Positions 27,290 to 40,801 of a stretch of DNA of 64,000 nt are shown piece by piece (position 1 is the first letter of the stretch; the number at the start of each line of letters is the position of its first letter). Source of the DNA: Karalla daura. Its lineage: Eukaryota; Chordata; Actinopteri; Chaetodontiformes; Leiognathidae. Location: contig CM055196.1 of NCBI GenBank assembly GCA_029224185.1, positions 21,836,009-21,900,008 on the forward strand, in the 5' to 3' direction. The notes under the pieces were generated by a model. The model did not search any database, was not told the DNA's origin, and saw nothing but the letters and a program-made list of their open reading frames with translations. Position numbers and translations under genes: made by a program.

Positions 27290-30200
27290 TTGAATGGGAG
27301 TAAGTGAGTGCGTGCAGAGGGGGGATGGTTGAGGGGACAGCTGTAACGGAATCACTTCATAAGTGAAATACCACTCCCTGTACAATAGCCAGCCACAAAC
27401 CAGAGCTGTGGTGCAAATGTTTTTCCAACATGGCATGGATCTATCCCTGCATACTGAGATTAAAAAATGCATTTTTCACTTCCTTCAAACGAGAAACCAA
27501 AGAAGGTTATGGCTGGTACACACAGGGTTTGGGCTCTCAGATGCACTCCACGCACACAACTTTGAACAATGTTGGCTGTTTTTATGAATTTTAAAGACCT
27601 GAGATTCATGTTTCCAGTGACTAAGTATCATTTGCCTTCGTGGAGCTTGAGCTGATGATCACATGTGTCTTCCTTGCTGCTTTGCTGCGCTTAGTCTTGG
27701 AGACAAGTTCACGGAGACCGGTCTCAGAATGCCCGGTGTCAATGAAGACAGTCTTTTGAGGGGCAGAGAAAGGGCGCTTAAACGCATTCGTTCTACATAG
27801 TTTCACATGCTGAGAGCTATTTTGCATCCTCCTGAAGAGTTAAGATTCAATAGCCTCTGACCCTGAATTTGTAGAATGGCCTCATTGAGGAGGCAGAGGG
27901 GATGAACTACATTCCAGAGGCCTGCTGGGAGAAAACAAGATGGCCGTGTGTGACATGTGGCTTTGTTGGCGGGCGAGGGATGTCTCTCATGGCCATCAGG
28001 GTGTCAGAACTGGTTACCTCTAATCGTGCCTGATAGGCGGAGAAGGCCTGGGCACAACCGCAGGGCCTCGTGATTCAAATCACAACCGCTTACAAAAACG
28101 CACCATGACCACACATTGACAGATTAACATTCCGCATGTTTAACTCATATCTCTGGAGCTGTGAACAAGCAGTGGCAAACTCCCTCCCAGATTCCAGATC
28201 ACATTGTTCGACCTTTTTTCCCTTGCACCCTCTGTGGTGTGAACCTGAGGGAACAGCAGCACTGGAATGTCCGAGGTGGAATTCCTCTGAATGGCCGTTT
28301 GACCTGACTCTCCACTTAGTGTCAGCACAAGGAACACACTCAATCATTAGCAACTGGACCATGGCGGCCAGCGACTAGAATGGCTGTTGTGACCCAGGCC
28401 TCATGACTGGCATGGCCGCTTACACACACAGGCAGGGAAATCCTCCAGCCCTGATTCCACCATTAGCCATGACCGTCCCATTACAATGACAGAAAGGGAG
28501 CTTGGGAGGTATTTCGTTTGAGTTGTCAGCTGCAACTGAATGAATGTTATCACCATGGTAATGATCTCCAGGGTTTGGGAACAAGGATTAAAAAGCTTTT
28601 TCTTTTTTACCAACAAGGTTTGTGGAAACTGTGAAGCAAAACCTTATCTCTTTGTACATTTTCACTAAACTAACTAACACCAATAATAACCTATTTCTTA
28701 ATTCCACCTTAACTCATTTGCCGTCTAATACTGATACAATACAGGTCCTTATTTTGCATGATCAATGCAGAATTATTGCTGAATTATCAATCAGTGCTCG
28801 AAGGTAACGTCCAGTGACAGGAACTGCTTTTCCTTGATAATTGCAACTTGTAAACTATAGCTCTTTAATGCCTAAACGGCTGAACACAGTGTTGACAGTG
28901 ATGATGGTCAAACATAAGCCAGGTGTGGAGCTTCTTCAGATCTGAAAACAACAATGAAGCTGTGTATGATGTGTGGTAAGTGTAAAGTTATTTATAACAA
29001 CGCAAGCACTGTCAAACGTAAAAAGTAATCACACTGCACTGTGTTCTTCGTCATTGAATGTAAGATCTAGTCTATGTATTATCTGAAATTGATCTGTATT
29101 TTGCTTTTTTCAGCCTTTTGTACAAGATATTGGTGATACCAGCGTACTTCTTGGTATTGGATCAGAAGCAAGTTGGCAGTTTTGCACATCACTATTGTGT
29201 ACTGAAACGGATGATTGTAAATTGAGTTGATAACAAGAGTTATCCAGACACGTCAATCCGCTGCTGTACGACGCCATCTGGGATGCTGTGTTTGAAAGAG
29301 GTCAGGCACTTGACCCAACGAACCCCATGACTTGGTAAAAACGAAAAACTCTGACGACAGAGAAGAGTGAAAAACAACTTTTCTCTGGAGAGAAGCCTTC
29401 AGTGCCGTTCAGCATCTATGCTAACCTCTCCAGGAGCCGCCATTGTTGTGCTTGAATGAAAACAACGCCCGCCTGTCACTGCCAGAAGTTCCTTGTTGGG
29501 CCCCGAGATGGCCAAACCATTGTGGTACGGCCACAAGCGCATAACTTGAAGCCTGGCAAGATGAATTCTCAGCTTGCGTGATATTGTTCGATCTCATGAT
29601 CTTGTCCGTCCAGATGCTCGGTACGTAAGCACGAACACAAGTAAATGAGATTCTACTTCTGAGCGCAAATGCATATCCATGGGATTGGATTGTTGCATCC
29701 TATTTGCAAATTAATGGGGAACACATCTTTGGTTCTTTTGCTCTGTATTTTCAGTCCCTGGCCAGTTTTTGTTCCTGTCATCTTAAATAGATTTCAATTC
29801 AGACCACTTTTCACTGTGGAAAAAATGCCAATACCAGCTCCTCAAATCACTGCTGCAACATAATCCAATTGTCTGTGTGCTCCAAACAGTTTCACGCAGA
29901 ATGCCGATAAATACACAATCCCCAAGGCTTTTCCTCTATAATGTTTCAGTTCGTTTCCCACTGTGATGAAAAACAGTTGTAGGTCACAAAATATTAAGAT
30001 TACTTGATCACACCAGAGGCCATACCCAAAAGCCTCATTCAGAAAACACAGCTTGAAACAACATCGACAACAAAGCAATGCAAATATGAAAAATACGAAA
30101 GGAAAAGCTGCCGAACCACTTTGATAACTGAAATCCTTGTAACAAATTCCACGTGTTTATGCAGCGGCTAATTATAGCGACCACTAAAAGCATTCCTGAA

Positions 30201-31114
30201 CCCACAAGCAGTGTCCAAATGTAAAATGCACGGCAACTGGAGAATCTTCAAATGAATAGTTAAGCTGGTTTTTGTAATACTGGTTCAGCCAGTGCAGAAG
30301 GGGTGCAGTGAGCAAACGAGTTTAGCTCTCGGGGACTTTAGCCTCACACAATCGCCTCTTGCCACCACTCGCTAATATTAGGAATCTAAAACAAATTATA
30401 TTTGAGTGGATGCAAAAATGAAACCAATTGTACACAGTGTGCTGAAACAACAGTGAGTCAGTGTGGTAGGCAGATGAATTTGCGATCGCCTCAAACAAAT
30501 GACAATGGAGACGGCATCTGGTGCAGCGTAGCCCACGTGTTCTGCCAACACTGTGAGGCCTCTCTTCACCACTTTGACCACACGTGGCTCAGCTTCTGCG
30601 TCGTTCTTCTGGCACACGATCCCAGCAGTATGCCGTATCACTCCTTCACGTGATATATCCACAACTGTCCTCTTGAGCAATCCACAAGGTCTTTATGTGG
30701 ATTGGGAGTGATGGCGGGTTGGTTCTCGGCATAAGACTCTTTCCATGAGGGTCGCGGTGGTGCACCTGTTTATCCAAAGCCCAGAAAATGTCAGAGCACT
30801 GTGGTAGACGATGCCTTGTCTTTTCGAGTCAAAGCGAGTGTCAGTGAGTGTCGGAGACATCTCATTGCTTCGCCAAAATTGCAGAGCAGAGTTGTGCTCT
30901 CCACACGAAAACATGCCCCGTTGGTTTCATTTGATATCTGATCACAGATTATGTTCCCCAGTCATAATTAGAAAATATCTCTTTCAAACGTCCTGCGCCA
31001 GCAACATTATATTATGGTTAAAAGAAACCATTCCTGCGATGGTGAAACAGCAGCGCTTAAAAAAAATACGTCACATTTGAAAAATGTACTCGAGCGTGCA
31101 CTCACATTGCATCC

Positions 31115-31167
31115 TGGTGTGTGTGTGTGTATGTGTATGTGTGTATGTGTGTGTGTGTTTTTTTTTT
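31115..31167. repeat. Imperfect (TG)n with T-run
   Basis: TG units interrupted by TATG steps (31115-31158), then a run of about ten T. Confidence 0.88.
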
Positions 31168-32639
31168 CTCTGAGCACCCAATTAGTTTAACCAGCACTTG
31201 TCAACAGCCAAACCATCAAATAACTTACATGCAACGTATTTGAAACCAAATGTGAGCGAGCTACCACAACAACCTTAACAAAACCAAGCTCTTCACAGGC
31301 AGGGGGCCCTAAATGAGTCCAAATAATGACACAACGCCACCCAGAAACAGCTGTTGGGGAATGATGGGAAAGAAAAGTGGACTGACAGGGAAGTGGGGAC
31401 GCATGTGGGGTCCCTTTCAGGACCGGGGAGGGGTAACCTGTGAAAGGGCCTGCCACAGGGGAGAAAGGAGCCTCTCATGGCCCATTGTGCATGAATGCTA
31501 TGTGCTCCAGACCTGTCTCTCCATCTCCAGCCATCATCCACCCTCCTGACCCGCTCCCACTCCCCAGACTCCTGTGCTCTCACCCAGTAGGAATGTTTGT
31601 ATTTGTTTGTGTATCTCTTTCACGTCCTGTCATCTCTTGTTGTGACTCAATGGACACTTAGCAGACATCAGAGCCAGAGAGAGGGACCTTTCCAAGTAAA
31701 CACACAGTATTTATTAAGAAAAGAGAGGGGAAAAACACAAGCGCACACAAATAATTAAAGAGCGACTGCTGTTTATCGGTGTATTATTTCAATGGTTTTG
31801 GCCCTCACCGCTGTTAGTAGTAATTGTATTGTTCTAAAAAAGTGCATCTGAAATTAAATTGTGAAATTTGGCGAGGATGACGGAGTTGGGTCACGGGCTT
31901 GCATTCAATAGACGAAAATAGAAATCGATTTCTAGTTCTGCGGTTTATCGGTTTGTGAGAGCTCAATTACGAGGGAATTGTTGGTAGCCACCTACAATGA
32001 ATAATGTTTTCTTTATAGTGTGATGGCAGTAGCCAGTGTGTGTTGGCCACTGATGCATCTGGAGAAGATAAAAATGGCTCCTTACTCCTGACACTAAACT
32101 GGCTATGATTGCAAGTTGTACACTTTCTGCACTCAGGCCAGATTAAATGCTTTGCGGGAGGTTTTAAGAGCACCCTCGGTATCACTTTAATATTAAAATG
32201 GGCCAAAACAGTAAATAATCTGTCACTTTCTCTTAAAATAAGTAATCAGTATCAGATGCCTGCCATATTGCATTTCTGAAAAATGTCATCTCTGATGTTC
32301 CGGGTTGGTGTTTTGGAAAAACTCGCACTAGACAGTGTTTTGCATGGCCGTGGCCCACAATAGCATTACTCGTCCATTTTTCAGTAATCTCCTATTCAAA
32401 AAGCTAAGCGCTGTGTCAGTGTTGTGACACTCTCTATCCCTTTTCCTCCTGCTGGGCCATATTTCTGATTTCTAAATCCATTTAATGCTCTTCTTCCTCC
32501 TCACCTGTCAGCCTCTGTCCCGGTCTCTCTTTATTAGGTCTTCAACCTGTTCTTCATGTCAGTCCTCTGTAACTCATAATTAGTTTATATGCTTTTCATG
32601 TTTGCTTTCTGTGTGGTCTTTTTCCATTATATAAGGATT

Positions 32640-32862
32640 CATTCATTAATTCATTGACTGGCTGCTGCAACAATATCCTAGCGGCCTGCCGGAGCCTATC
32701 CCTCATCAGCTAATCGCCCTGATCATTCACACCTAAGGGTATAATTGATCTAATCATACATACGGAGAACATGCAAACTGTGCACAGGATTCAATCTCTG
32801 GTTCCTCTTGTCGAGAAGCAGCAGTGCTAGCCACAGTGCTACCCACTGGGTCGGCCATTATA
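32640..32862 (+). repeat. Interspersed fish repeat copy
   Basis: A diverged plus-orientation copy. Modules in order are ATTCATTCATTAATTCATTG, CCGGAGCCTATCCCTCATCA, ATTCACACCTA, GGAGAACATGCAAACTGTGC and GCAGTGCTAGCCACAGTGCT. They match the order in 61005-61260. Confidence 0.72.
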
Positions 32863-35124
32863 TAAGCATCTTAAATTAAAATGCAGAGTACTTGGGTTTG
32901 TGTTCACACAGCTTACATATATGGAAGCAATCCAATATAACATGGGCTACACAGAACAAACTTGACTGGGTCTTTCATTGCATATGGCTACCTTGTATCT
33001 ATAGTATGAATCTTCCGTGTCTCCGCTGCCATGTCATGACATTGCGGCTATCCAGCACTTCCACCACAGAGCCTCTAAAGCACCAAGTGTTGAGCTTGCA
33101 GATTGTTTTACTTATACATCAAGCCTCTAATCTGCAAGATTTATGCCTCATCCTACCCCTGTAATTAACAGACTTCCTAATAACTCACCTCATACATTTA
33201 TAACATTTATTATCCCCACATATCAGCATGAAGCAGGGCCTATTGAGATGTCAGCTTCAAACTGAAAACACGAGGAGGTTGCCATGGAGACAGTCATCAC
33301 TCGTATTCCTCCTAAAACCAACTCTGTTTCAAGCTGTGTTCACTATTTATTCTTCTGCCAGATCTAAAGATCTCTCTGAGGCAAATGTAAGAACTATATT
33401 TAAAGGAGAGAGAACAGAAGGGATACGAACCAAGAACAGGATTACCGTGGGTCACAAATCACAGTTTGTTTAGCTGTGAAGAGACCGTCGGAGGTAGCCA
33501 ACCAACCCCGGTGCGACCAATGCACACCCAGGAAGTCCAAGTCATCCACGCCAACCGGTTTGATCCATGCTGTCATGGCCCCTGACGACCACAGCACGTC
33601 AACCAGTAGTCTGAGGCGGGCTCTGGGGTCAACTCTCTGCCCGTGGCTCAGCGCAGCAGCACAAGTGTCTGGTCAGACCCGCTGGTCAGGCACCACGCCC
33701 TGCCAACAACCACCGTCTGACAGCTGCTGTTGCCTCACCAACCTGCGCTCATGGGAAAAGAAAAAAGTCCACGGAAAGCCAAGCAGACGGTCGGGACATG
33801 ACAGGAGCGGAGTGTCTGTGCTCCCCACCACTGTCGCTCCATGAGGGGGGGAACGGCCCGAGTGATGAGAGGTGTAACTGCAGGTCGCAGGCCAGCAAAC
33901 TGGCAGGAGTTAAAAATGGATTTTACTGCTGCTCCAAGACAGACCTAATAGCACTTCCCAATGAGGTCTAATGTGTTTATGTATTTGTGGATTACATTTT
34001 ATTGCAATTCAGCTCAATAAAACAGAGAAATGTAAGGGTAGAAGTTTTCTTTGGAAGGATGTTACACAGGTCCATATGTAGAAACCATGATACTCAGAAT
34101 TAGAAACATATTAATTTTTCCTTTGCTTTCTGCCCAAGCCCGCTAATTGATAGAACATATCCGAATACTGGTAAGGTGATCCTAAAATGAACATACTGGG
34201 CAACTATTCTTTCTGACCACATTTCAGTTCATATGTTGTGGACGGTTAATGAAAATCATCACTGAGCAAAGTCGAAGTAAATTTTGTTTTGTTTTGTTTT
34301 CTTAACACGAGTCTAAATTTGATTTGTTGTGTTTACAGGAAGATCTGATTAGCACTGTGTAATGAATCATTTTGCTGCTGCAGGGAATTACAGCAGACAC
34401 TGTGCAGCTGTGAGGCTGATTGGTTAAAAAAAATTAACCTTATTCACAGAACACTATAAATAATTCTTCACACCAAGGTCTGGTTTTAAGTGAAACCTGT
34501 ACCCTCTTTCTCAGAAGCAACAGTGAATTGAATTACTTTGTGGTAGCACACAGCTTTCTGTGCATGTTGCAGTGGTGCCAGTGTGGTTCCTGCTCAACAA
34601 GTTGACACTTGCACTGCAAATAGAATTATTACTCACAACACTGACAGAAACTGACTAATGGGGCACGCTTCAAACGTATCTTTCCAATGCACTGATTGTG
34701 TATTAGTCAGGCATTAAGAAGTCCCTAGGCAAGTATAACAGCTGTAAAAACCCTTCAACTGTTCAAGTTAATTCCAAACGATTTGAGGTAATAAGAAATG
34801 CAGGGTTTAAGCTGGTTGCAGAACAGAAATGACATGTATCGTCTTTCCAAAGATGGAGGAATTGTTGATACAATATGCTTATTCGCTTTTCTTGGGTGTT
34901 AGATGAGATCACTGCTGTTCCCACTTTACTGGTGAAATGTCATCAACAGGAAGCAACTGATCAGCTAAATTCTTCCTATGTTTTCACAATAACCATTTAT
35001 GTAGTCTGTTAAAGTTTGTGAAATTGTTTCTGCATGTATATAATTGTAGTTGAAATGTCAACCTTAATTTGCCTTATACAGATAAAAGAGCGAAAGGACA
35101 AACGTGTTGGCAGCACTAAGTTGT

Positions 35125-35148
35125 TATCTATCTATCTATCTATGTATC
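35125..35148. repeat. (ATCT)n tetranucleotide tract
   Basis: About five ATCT units, the last part diverging to ATGT. Confidence 0.85.
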
Positions 35149-38100
35149 TTTCGTAGCAGATTTGAAGTCTTGTATGCTTGAGAAGCTGAATATAATACAC
35201 AGGTATCAAACCCTTCATTTAGCAACTATTGTTTCTATTGATTTTTTAACATTTGTCATTTGCAAAAACAAAACACAAAGAACTGAAAAATGCAGGTTTC
35301 CCCATCCTCTAAATGCTGGATCTCCTGTCTAGACCTTCCCACTGGTAACTCTGGTCGAGTATTAAGGGAAGGAGAAGAGCTTGGAGGAGGACCATCAGTG
35401 CCAGAGCTTTGCCTTAAACAAAGACATGTGTAAGGGATGTCAGGCTGCCGGCTCCCCAGCACTGTGTAACTCAATCTCCCCGCATTCTCGTCCACTGAGG
35501 GGGGTTCTTAGGAAGAAAGGGTTAAGTATGTTGATCAAAGGCCCAATGACGGACCAAAGGACTTCTCTAGATCATCAGTGTGACCTCGGTGCATCCATCA
35601 GCCATTAGGACGTCAGGACTGAGGCCAGGCAAGGCCCAGTTGGTGTGGGGAGGGGGGAGGGGGCGGGGGGCAGCAGGAGAGCTGAGGGTCTTTTTGGAGC
35701 AGGGGTGCTGACGGGCCTGTGTGGTAGATGGGGAGCTGGTGGGGGAAACGGGACCCACAGAGACAAGAAAAGAGGGGAAAAACTGGGAGGAGGGTTGGTG
35801 GATTAAAGCCCCAACCAGCCTTTAACTTCTCCCAAACCACATGGAGCTGGTGTCCAATGCCCTACATATTCAAAGGCATGTACACGAGCCCACTTCCAGC
35901 CAGTGACACAGATGGAGACAGAAATATACAAGCGCTGGGCAACCAGTTCCTCTGATGTTGCTTTCCATGCGGTGCGCTCTGCTGACAGACTGAGTTAGCC
36001 ATCAACTCTCTGAGCGGTGGACGGACAAGTTCAGTGGCGTTAGGCAAACCTTGTCACCGCGCTGCTCATCATTACCTGCCACACGCCCTTAAAGTCTGTC
36101 GCAGCTGCAAAGGCCATCGAGCGCGCCGAGATGATTGGCTTTGAACAACAGGACTCAGTGTTTCTTGCGGCAGCCACATGTTGAGCTGGAGCTGTTTGTG
36201 CGTTGTTCCGGTGACCTTCCATCCCTATGGAAAAGCCGAGGATACAGCAGAACTTTCCATGTATCTGACCCACATCATGGAAGCTCTTCACCTCCCCCAC
36301 CGCTCTTTCCACAGGCGAGACAGGGAAGGATGATACACTGGCACTGAATCTCACTGGCACTGGCTGCGTTCCTGGGCCGTTCTCTGGACCTCACTCTAAA
36401 ACTGTTGCTTCTCAGTGGAGAAAAGGAGTAATGGACTTGTTGCCCATGCTACAACTTGTTGATTTACAGTAGCGAACTACCTCTGCTCAGTCCAAAGCTT
36501 AAGTGAAGTCAAGTTGCTTGAGGTGAGAAAATTACTTCAAGACCATTTTTTTTAAAACTTGTTGACAAGATTTGCGTGCTCTGCAAGTCAACCAAAACAT
36601 AGAAAATGCCAATATTTTTTTTTCCTAATGGCAGCTGTGGAGTGTCAAGTTCTGTGGTCTCAGCTGTGTAGCATATTGATGTTTTATCAGAACAGATCAT
36701 TTCGACAGCACTTGGAGCCTCTCTGAGTTTCCATGGTTTGGACTGGCTTCATTCTTTGCATTTTACGAACTTTGGTTTATTTTTTTGTACCATTAAAATG
36801 AAATGCTAAATTCAATTTGGTAAAATGAGTCAAGGATTAGATAAACGAATTGGTCAGAAATTAGCTGCAAACCTTCATATGCGGCGTCTGTGGAAATATT
36901 GCACTTTGGTATACGTGAAAAGCAAAGAGGCCATGGAGAATGTATCTCCAATACATAACTCATTATGCAATCTCCCTCATGAAAATCATTCATCAACTCA
37001 TCTTCTGTGTTGTCCTCAAGTGGTATGAGGTCTGAAGTGTTAAGAAACTGCTCCTTATTAAGCGTCGGGTCATTTTTCTCTCGCTGGAGTCTTCTTTTAG
37101 AACCCCGGCCTCACTTCGTGAAAACAAAACGTGAGGAGAAAAATAACCTCAAGGAGAAGCCGTGGCCGAGCCAACCACTGGACACTGTGCAGCACAAAAG
37201 CGCGTGTGGGCTGTCCTCGAACTCCTTCCACCAAATGTCTCCATGCAGAAACCCACTTCCCAAAGAGATGTGTCTGTCTCACACATTTACACACACGCTC
37301 TCTCTCTCACACACACACAGGAGTACAAAGAGCAGTGGCACTCAGACAGCAACAGACTCTGAGGTGAGTGGGCCGAGTGAACGCTGCGTGTTCTTTGAAT
37401 CTGCAGAGTGAGGTCTGCACACATGTGAACACAGACACAAACAGAGCGGCGGTGCCTGCAGTCCGACCCATCCCATCGTCTCAGACTGCTGATGCTGTCC
37501 TTACTGTAGCTGTGAGGCCTGAGGGCGTCACCGCATAAGTATTAACCTCGCTCATATTTTACAAGTACCGCTTACCGCCCCAGTCCAACATAAACAGGTG
37601 TGCATGCCAAATTGGGCGTCATTGCTCCCCGAGCTAATGTCTTGTCTGCTTATACAGTGTATAGCACGTTCCAGGAGGTTCACTTCGCTATCTGTGGATC
37701 TAAATGTACGTAAGTTTTGCCGCATGTGGGAGAGCGGCGATTCATATCAAACTTTAACTTTAATTAAAATATAGCTGCATCCTGACTTATTTTATGCTCC
37801 CACCCCTTTCCAGTTAATCATCAGTCGCAGTCTTAGCTATTAACTTTGACGGTTGATTTCATTTCAGTTTATTGTGCTCCCCGCGTTATTATGACTTGAC
37901 ACTAACCACTCTGTGCAAAGCCTCTTAGAGTGACAACACGCAGCTCTGCAAAGAAAAAAGGAAAGAGAGCAAGAAAGACGGGGGGCCTACCAGAACCAGA
38001 CCCACGCTGGCACAATATTTGGACAATACAGTTGCAGATGGATGGAGGCAGTCAGGTAGCGTTCAGAGTCCTCAGTCTGGGGTCTTGACGATCCCCACTT

Positions 38101-39235
38101 TGCCTTGTGGTCTATGATGTCACACCGGGCTTTGCCTTTGAATGGCCATGTGTTCCTCACCACTAATATCAAACAGATGATGAGAAACCTCCAAATGATG
38201 GTCTTTCACTAAGACAAGCAGTCAAAACAAAGTTAGAGGAACACAGAAAAACACCAAGCAATCGCACGAAAAAAAAAAGAAAAAGGAAAAAGACTATACG
38301 TTCTTAATTGCTGCAGGCTGTGTTGCGGGTTAGTGTTAAACCGTATTGTGAGCTCTCCTGCTCTGCAGATACTTTAAACATTTTAAACCTGCACATTCAC
38401 TGAGAGGCTGAAAGGCTAATTCTGCTCCCTAAGAGGTGTTTTCGGCACAGTAGTTCTTTCATGTTTGTATCACCTCAACCAAAGCCTTCACATCCTGGAA
38501 TAACAAACAAGACTTAAAGGATTACGCAGGAACAATCCGTCACCCATGGGACTGTTAAAGATCCCTTTTCTCAAATGAGGAGCAGCCTGTAATTGAGGAG
38601 CAGTGTCTGGAGGGCAACAAATCTTTTCTTCTCTCACTTGGTATCTGGCTAATCTCAGGCATCAGCTCAGAAGACCTCTGACTCCATTTTTAATTTCATC
38701 CCTTCATTTGGGTAATTTGTTCTCATGCCATCCTCGTCTCTCTTCCAACCCCCCTATTCTTGCAGATGTCTCTTATCTGTGGGTGTCCAAGCTTCTGATC
38801 TGAACGCTCCTGTTTCACTTTGCCAAAGTTACAAATTACAAGCGGAGGCAGAGTGTTGGAGCCACTTCTGAGGAATTTGGGAGGGCTTTTTTAAATTTGA
38901 AAAAAAGAAAAAGAAAAAGAGAGAGAATTACTAAAGCAACAAAATAAAAAACTATGTTGCTTTCAACAAGCACCAAAACTCAACTGAACTAAAAGTTGCC
39001 TTTGGCTAAGTTCCATATCAGTTATCTTGACAGTGGTTGTAAATGATCTATGGAAGACAGTAAAATGTTTTATCAGTCAAATGAGGAAATCGCCCTGGGG
39101 GGATCAACCTGCTCTGCATGCGCTCCTTTATCTGTTGGAATCATTCAAAGTTTTCAGGGCACAAGGAAATCAGCGACAACCACCATCGCGTTTTCTGTCT
39201 TTCCTCATCTCTGCCTTTGATCTGCACGCTGCATA

Positions 39236-39310
39236 TCATCAGCGGCCTGTGCCCCATGTGCACTGGGATGAGATCCAGCAGAGCACAAAGATGGTGAAGA
39301 AAATGGATGG
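39236..39310 (-). repeat. Tail fragment of the interspersed fish repeat
   Basis: TGCACTGGGATGAGATCCAG closely matches the TGCACTGGGATAGGCTCCAG module at 49486 onward and ends with AAAATGGATGG, typical of the family's terminal region. Only the tail is present; the rest is missing or unrecognisable. It lies inside an otherwise domainless 149-residue plus-strand frame. Confidence 0.6.
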
Positions 39311-39934
39311 ACTGATATCTGTGCGAAGGAACCCCAGAGGAGTCGTTGCATGTCCTCCTCGGACTGAGGGGAGTCTTCCCTGGTTTCTCAAATACGTCAC
39401 ACTCCTCGTTCCTGTTTTACGTTTGAAAATGTTAATGAGCAGACTGCAGCTGCGTCCTCCGTCAGTGGTCATGTGACCTTGCGACCATCTTTCCTCCCAA
39501 CCGGGCCCTGAATCGGATAAGTGCGTGTGTCTCTCCCCGTGTGAATTAGACCAGAAGCGTTAGTTTGCAGAATGTATCCCAATGACCTAATGATCCTGAC
39601 ACCCAAACAATGGCTGCTTTAGAAGAAGGCACACACAGCAGACTCTGTTTTTCTATCTCATATTTTTAATGACAAAATGTTTGTCAGAAACAAATGGATT
39701 TATTTTTCTCAATCCAGGGCATAGTATGGGGAGCTTATGCGGTTCCGGTCCCCAGGGCTTCAGACAACTAACAAAACACATCTTACTTCTGCTCTGCTGC
39801 CCGCCTACAATGCTTTTCACATACAGGAGGACGAGTGGGAGCATCCAGCAAATGAATGAAATAGCGTGGCTCTCTCTCTCCTCTTCCTGGAAAGAGCTGG
39901 ACAGAGCCGCGGAGAGCGATCGTATCCAAAGTGG

Positions 39935-40140
39935 TAATTTATGATTGCTATTAATTATATTGGCCATCAAATTTTTTGAAGCCTCTGCTTTGCAGACGTC
40001 TGCACTTTGCGATTTCTGAGCAACATTAAAGAGGGAGTTCATCACTTTGAAGGCTGAAAGGAGTGAATATGACGAATTAACTGTCGAGTAATTAATGTTA
40101 ACTGCTTTATGAAATGTTTTACTGGTCTTTGCAGTTGGTC
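39935..40140. promoter_or_regulatory. Candidate cis-regulatory block
   Basis: Homeodomain-type sites cluster here: TTAATTA (39951-39957) and TAATTAATGTTAAC (40089-40102), with a 12-bp palindrome GCAGACGTCTGC between them. There is no coding or repeat signature. It lies about 3.7 kb beyond the wnt7b stop codon, a plausible place for a 3' enhancer, but this is inference from motifs only. Confidence 0.2.
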
Positions 40141-40772
40141 CCTAGCAGCTGCTCCTACTTATAGAGTGTCCGCACTCTTTCTCCCGACTACTCTCAATTA
40201 GCTCCTCTACTAAATAACCAGTCTTTTCACTTGCAGTTTCCGGCTACACATGCACCTCCTTGTTTCGTCAAGCCATCCCATCCATCTCAAAACACCCTCA
40301 CAAAGGAACTACACTCCTGTTTGTGTGTCTAAAAACAAGCCTGAGCCACTTCCTATTCACATCGGGTCATTTGCATGACGGTCCTCTTCCCACTTAGCGA
40401 CTCCCGAACGCCTCTGCCAACACACTGAGCAGTGCCGGAGCTCGAGCCCCATAATTCTGTCATCCCACGTCCCCTAAATCCTCCTTCGGCTTGTCCTGAC
40501 CGCGGTGGCGTGCACCAGATCTCGCCTTGAGAAATCGCCGCTACCATGTCTTGCAGCTCCAACTACAACAGGACGTGTAAACGTGCAGAGCGATGAGTTA
40601 GAGAGTTACTGCGGGTGTCACAGGTGGCTGTGACCACCCAAGTAAGACAGCCCCAATTACCCTGAAAAAACAGCATGGGTGCTTTCATTCTTAAACAAAA
40701 CCCAAGTCTAACTTGATGAATAATCACATTTTGCATGGCTACTGGGGATTCTCTCGTACTCTAACTCTATGT

Positions 40773-40801
40773 GAGTGTGTGTGTGTGTGTGTGCGTGTGT
40801 A
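40773..40801. repeat. (TG)n microsatellite
   Basis: About 14 TG units with one GC interruption. Confidence 0.88.

Larger units (their letters stand above)
22956..32639. other. Gene-free flank
   Basis: No recognisable exon in 9.7 kb; the longest frames are about 130 residues and lack domains. AT-rich and GC-moderate stretches alternate. Simple repeats are listed separately. A motif-rich AT stretch near 26080-26130 (TTTAATATAGATCAATTAG) could be regulatory, but the support is too thin for its own entry. Confidence 0.55.

Noticed and set aside
28060..28090. GATTCAAATC word resembling a tRNA T-arm or internal B box
   Set aside because: No acceptor stem, D-arm or anticodon arm can be built around it.
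33476..33844. 122-residue plus-strand frame in CpG-richer DNA
   Set aside because: No recognisable domain or splice context; noted as a GC-rich stretch only.
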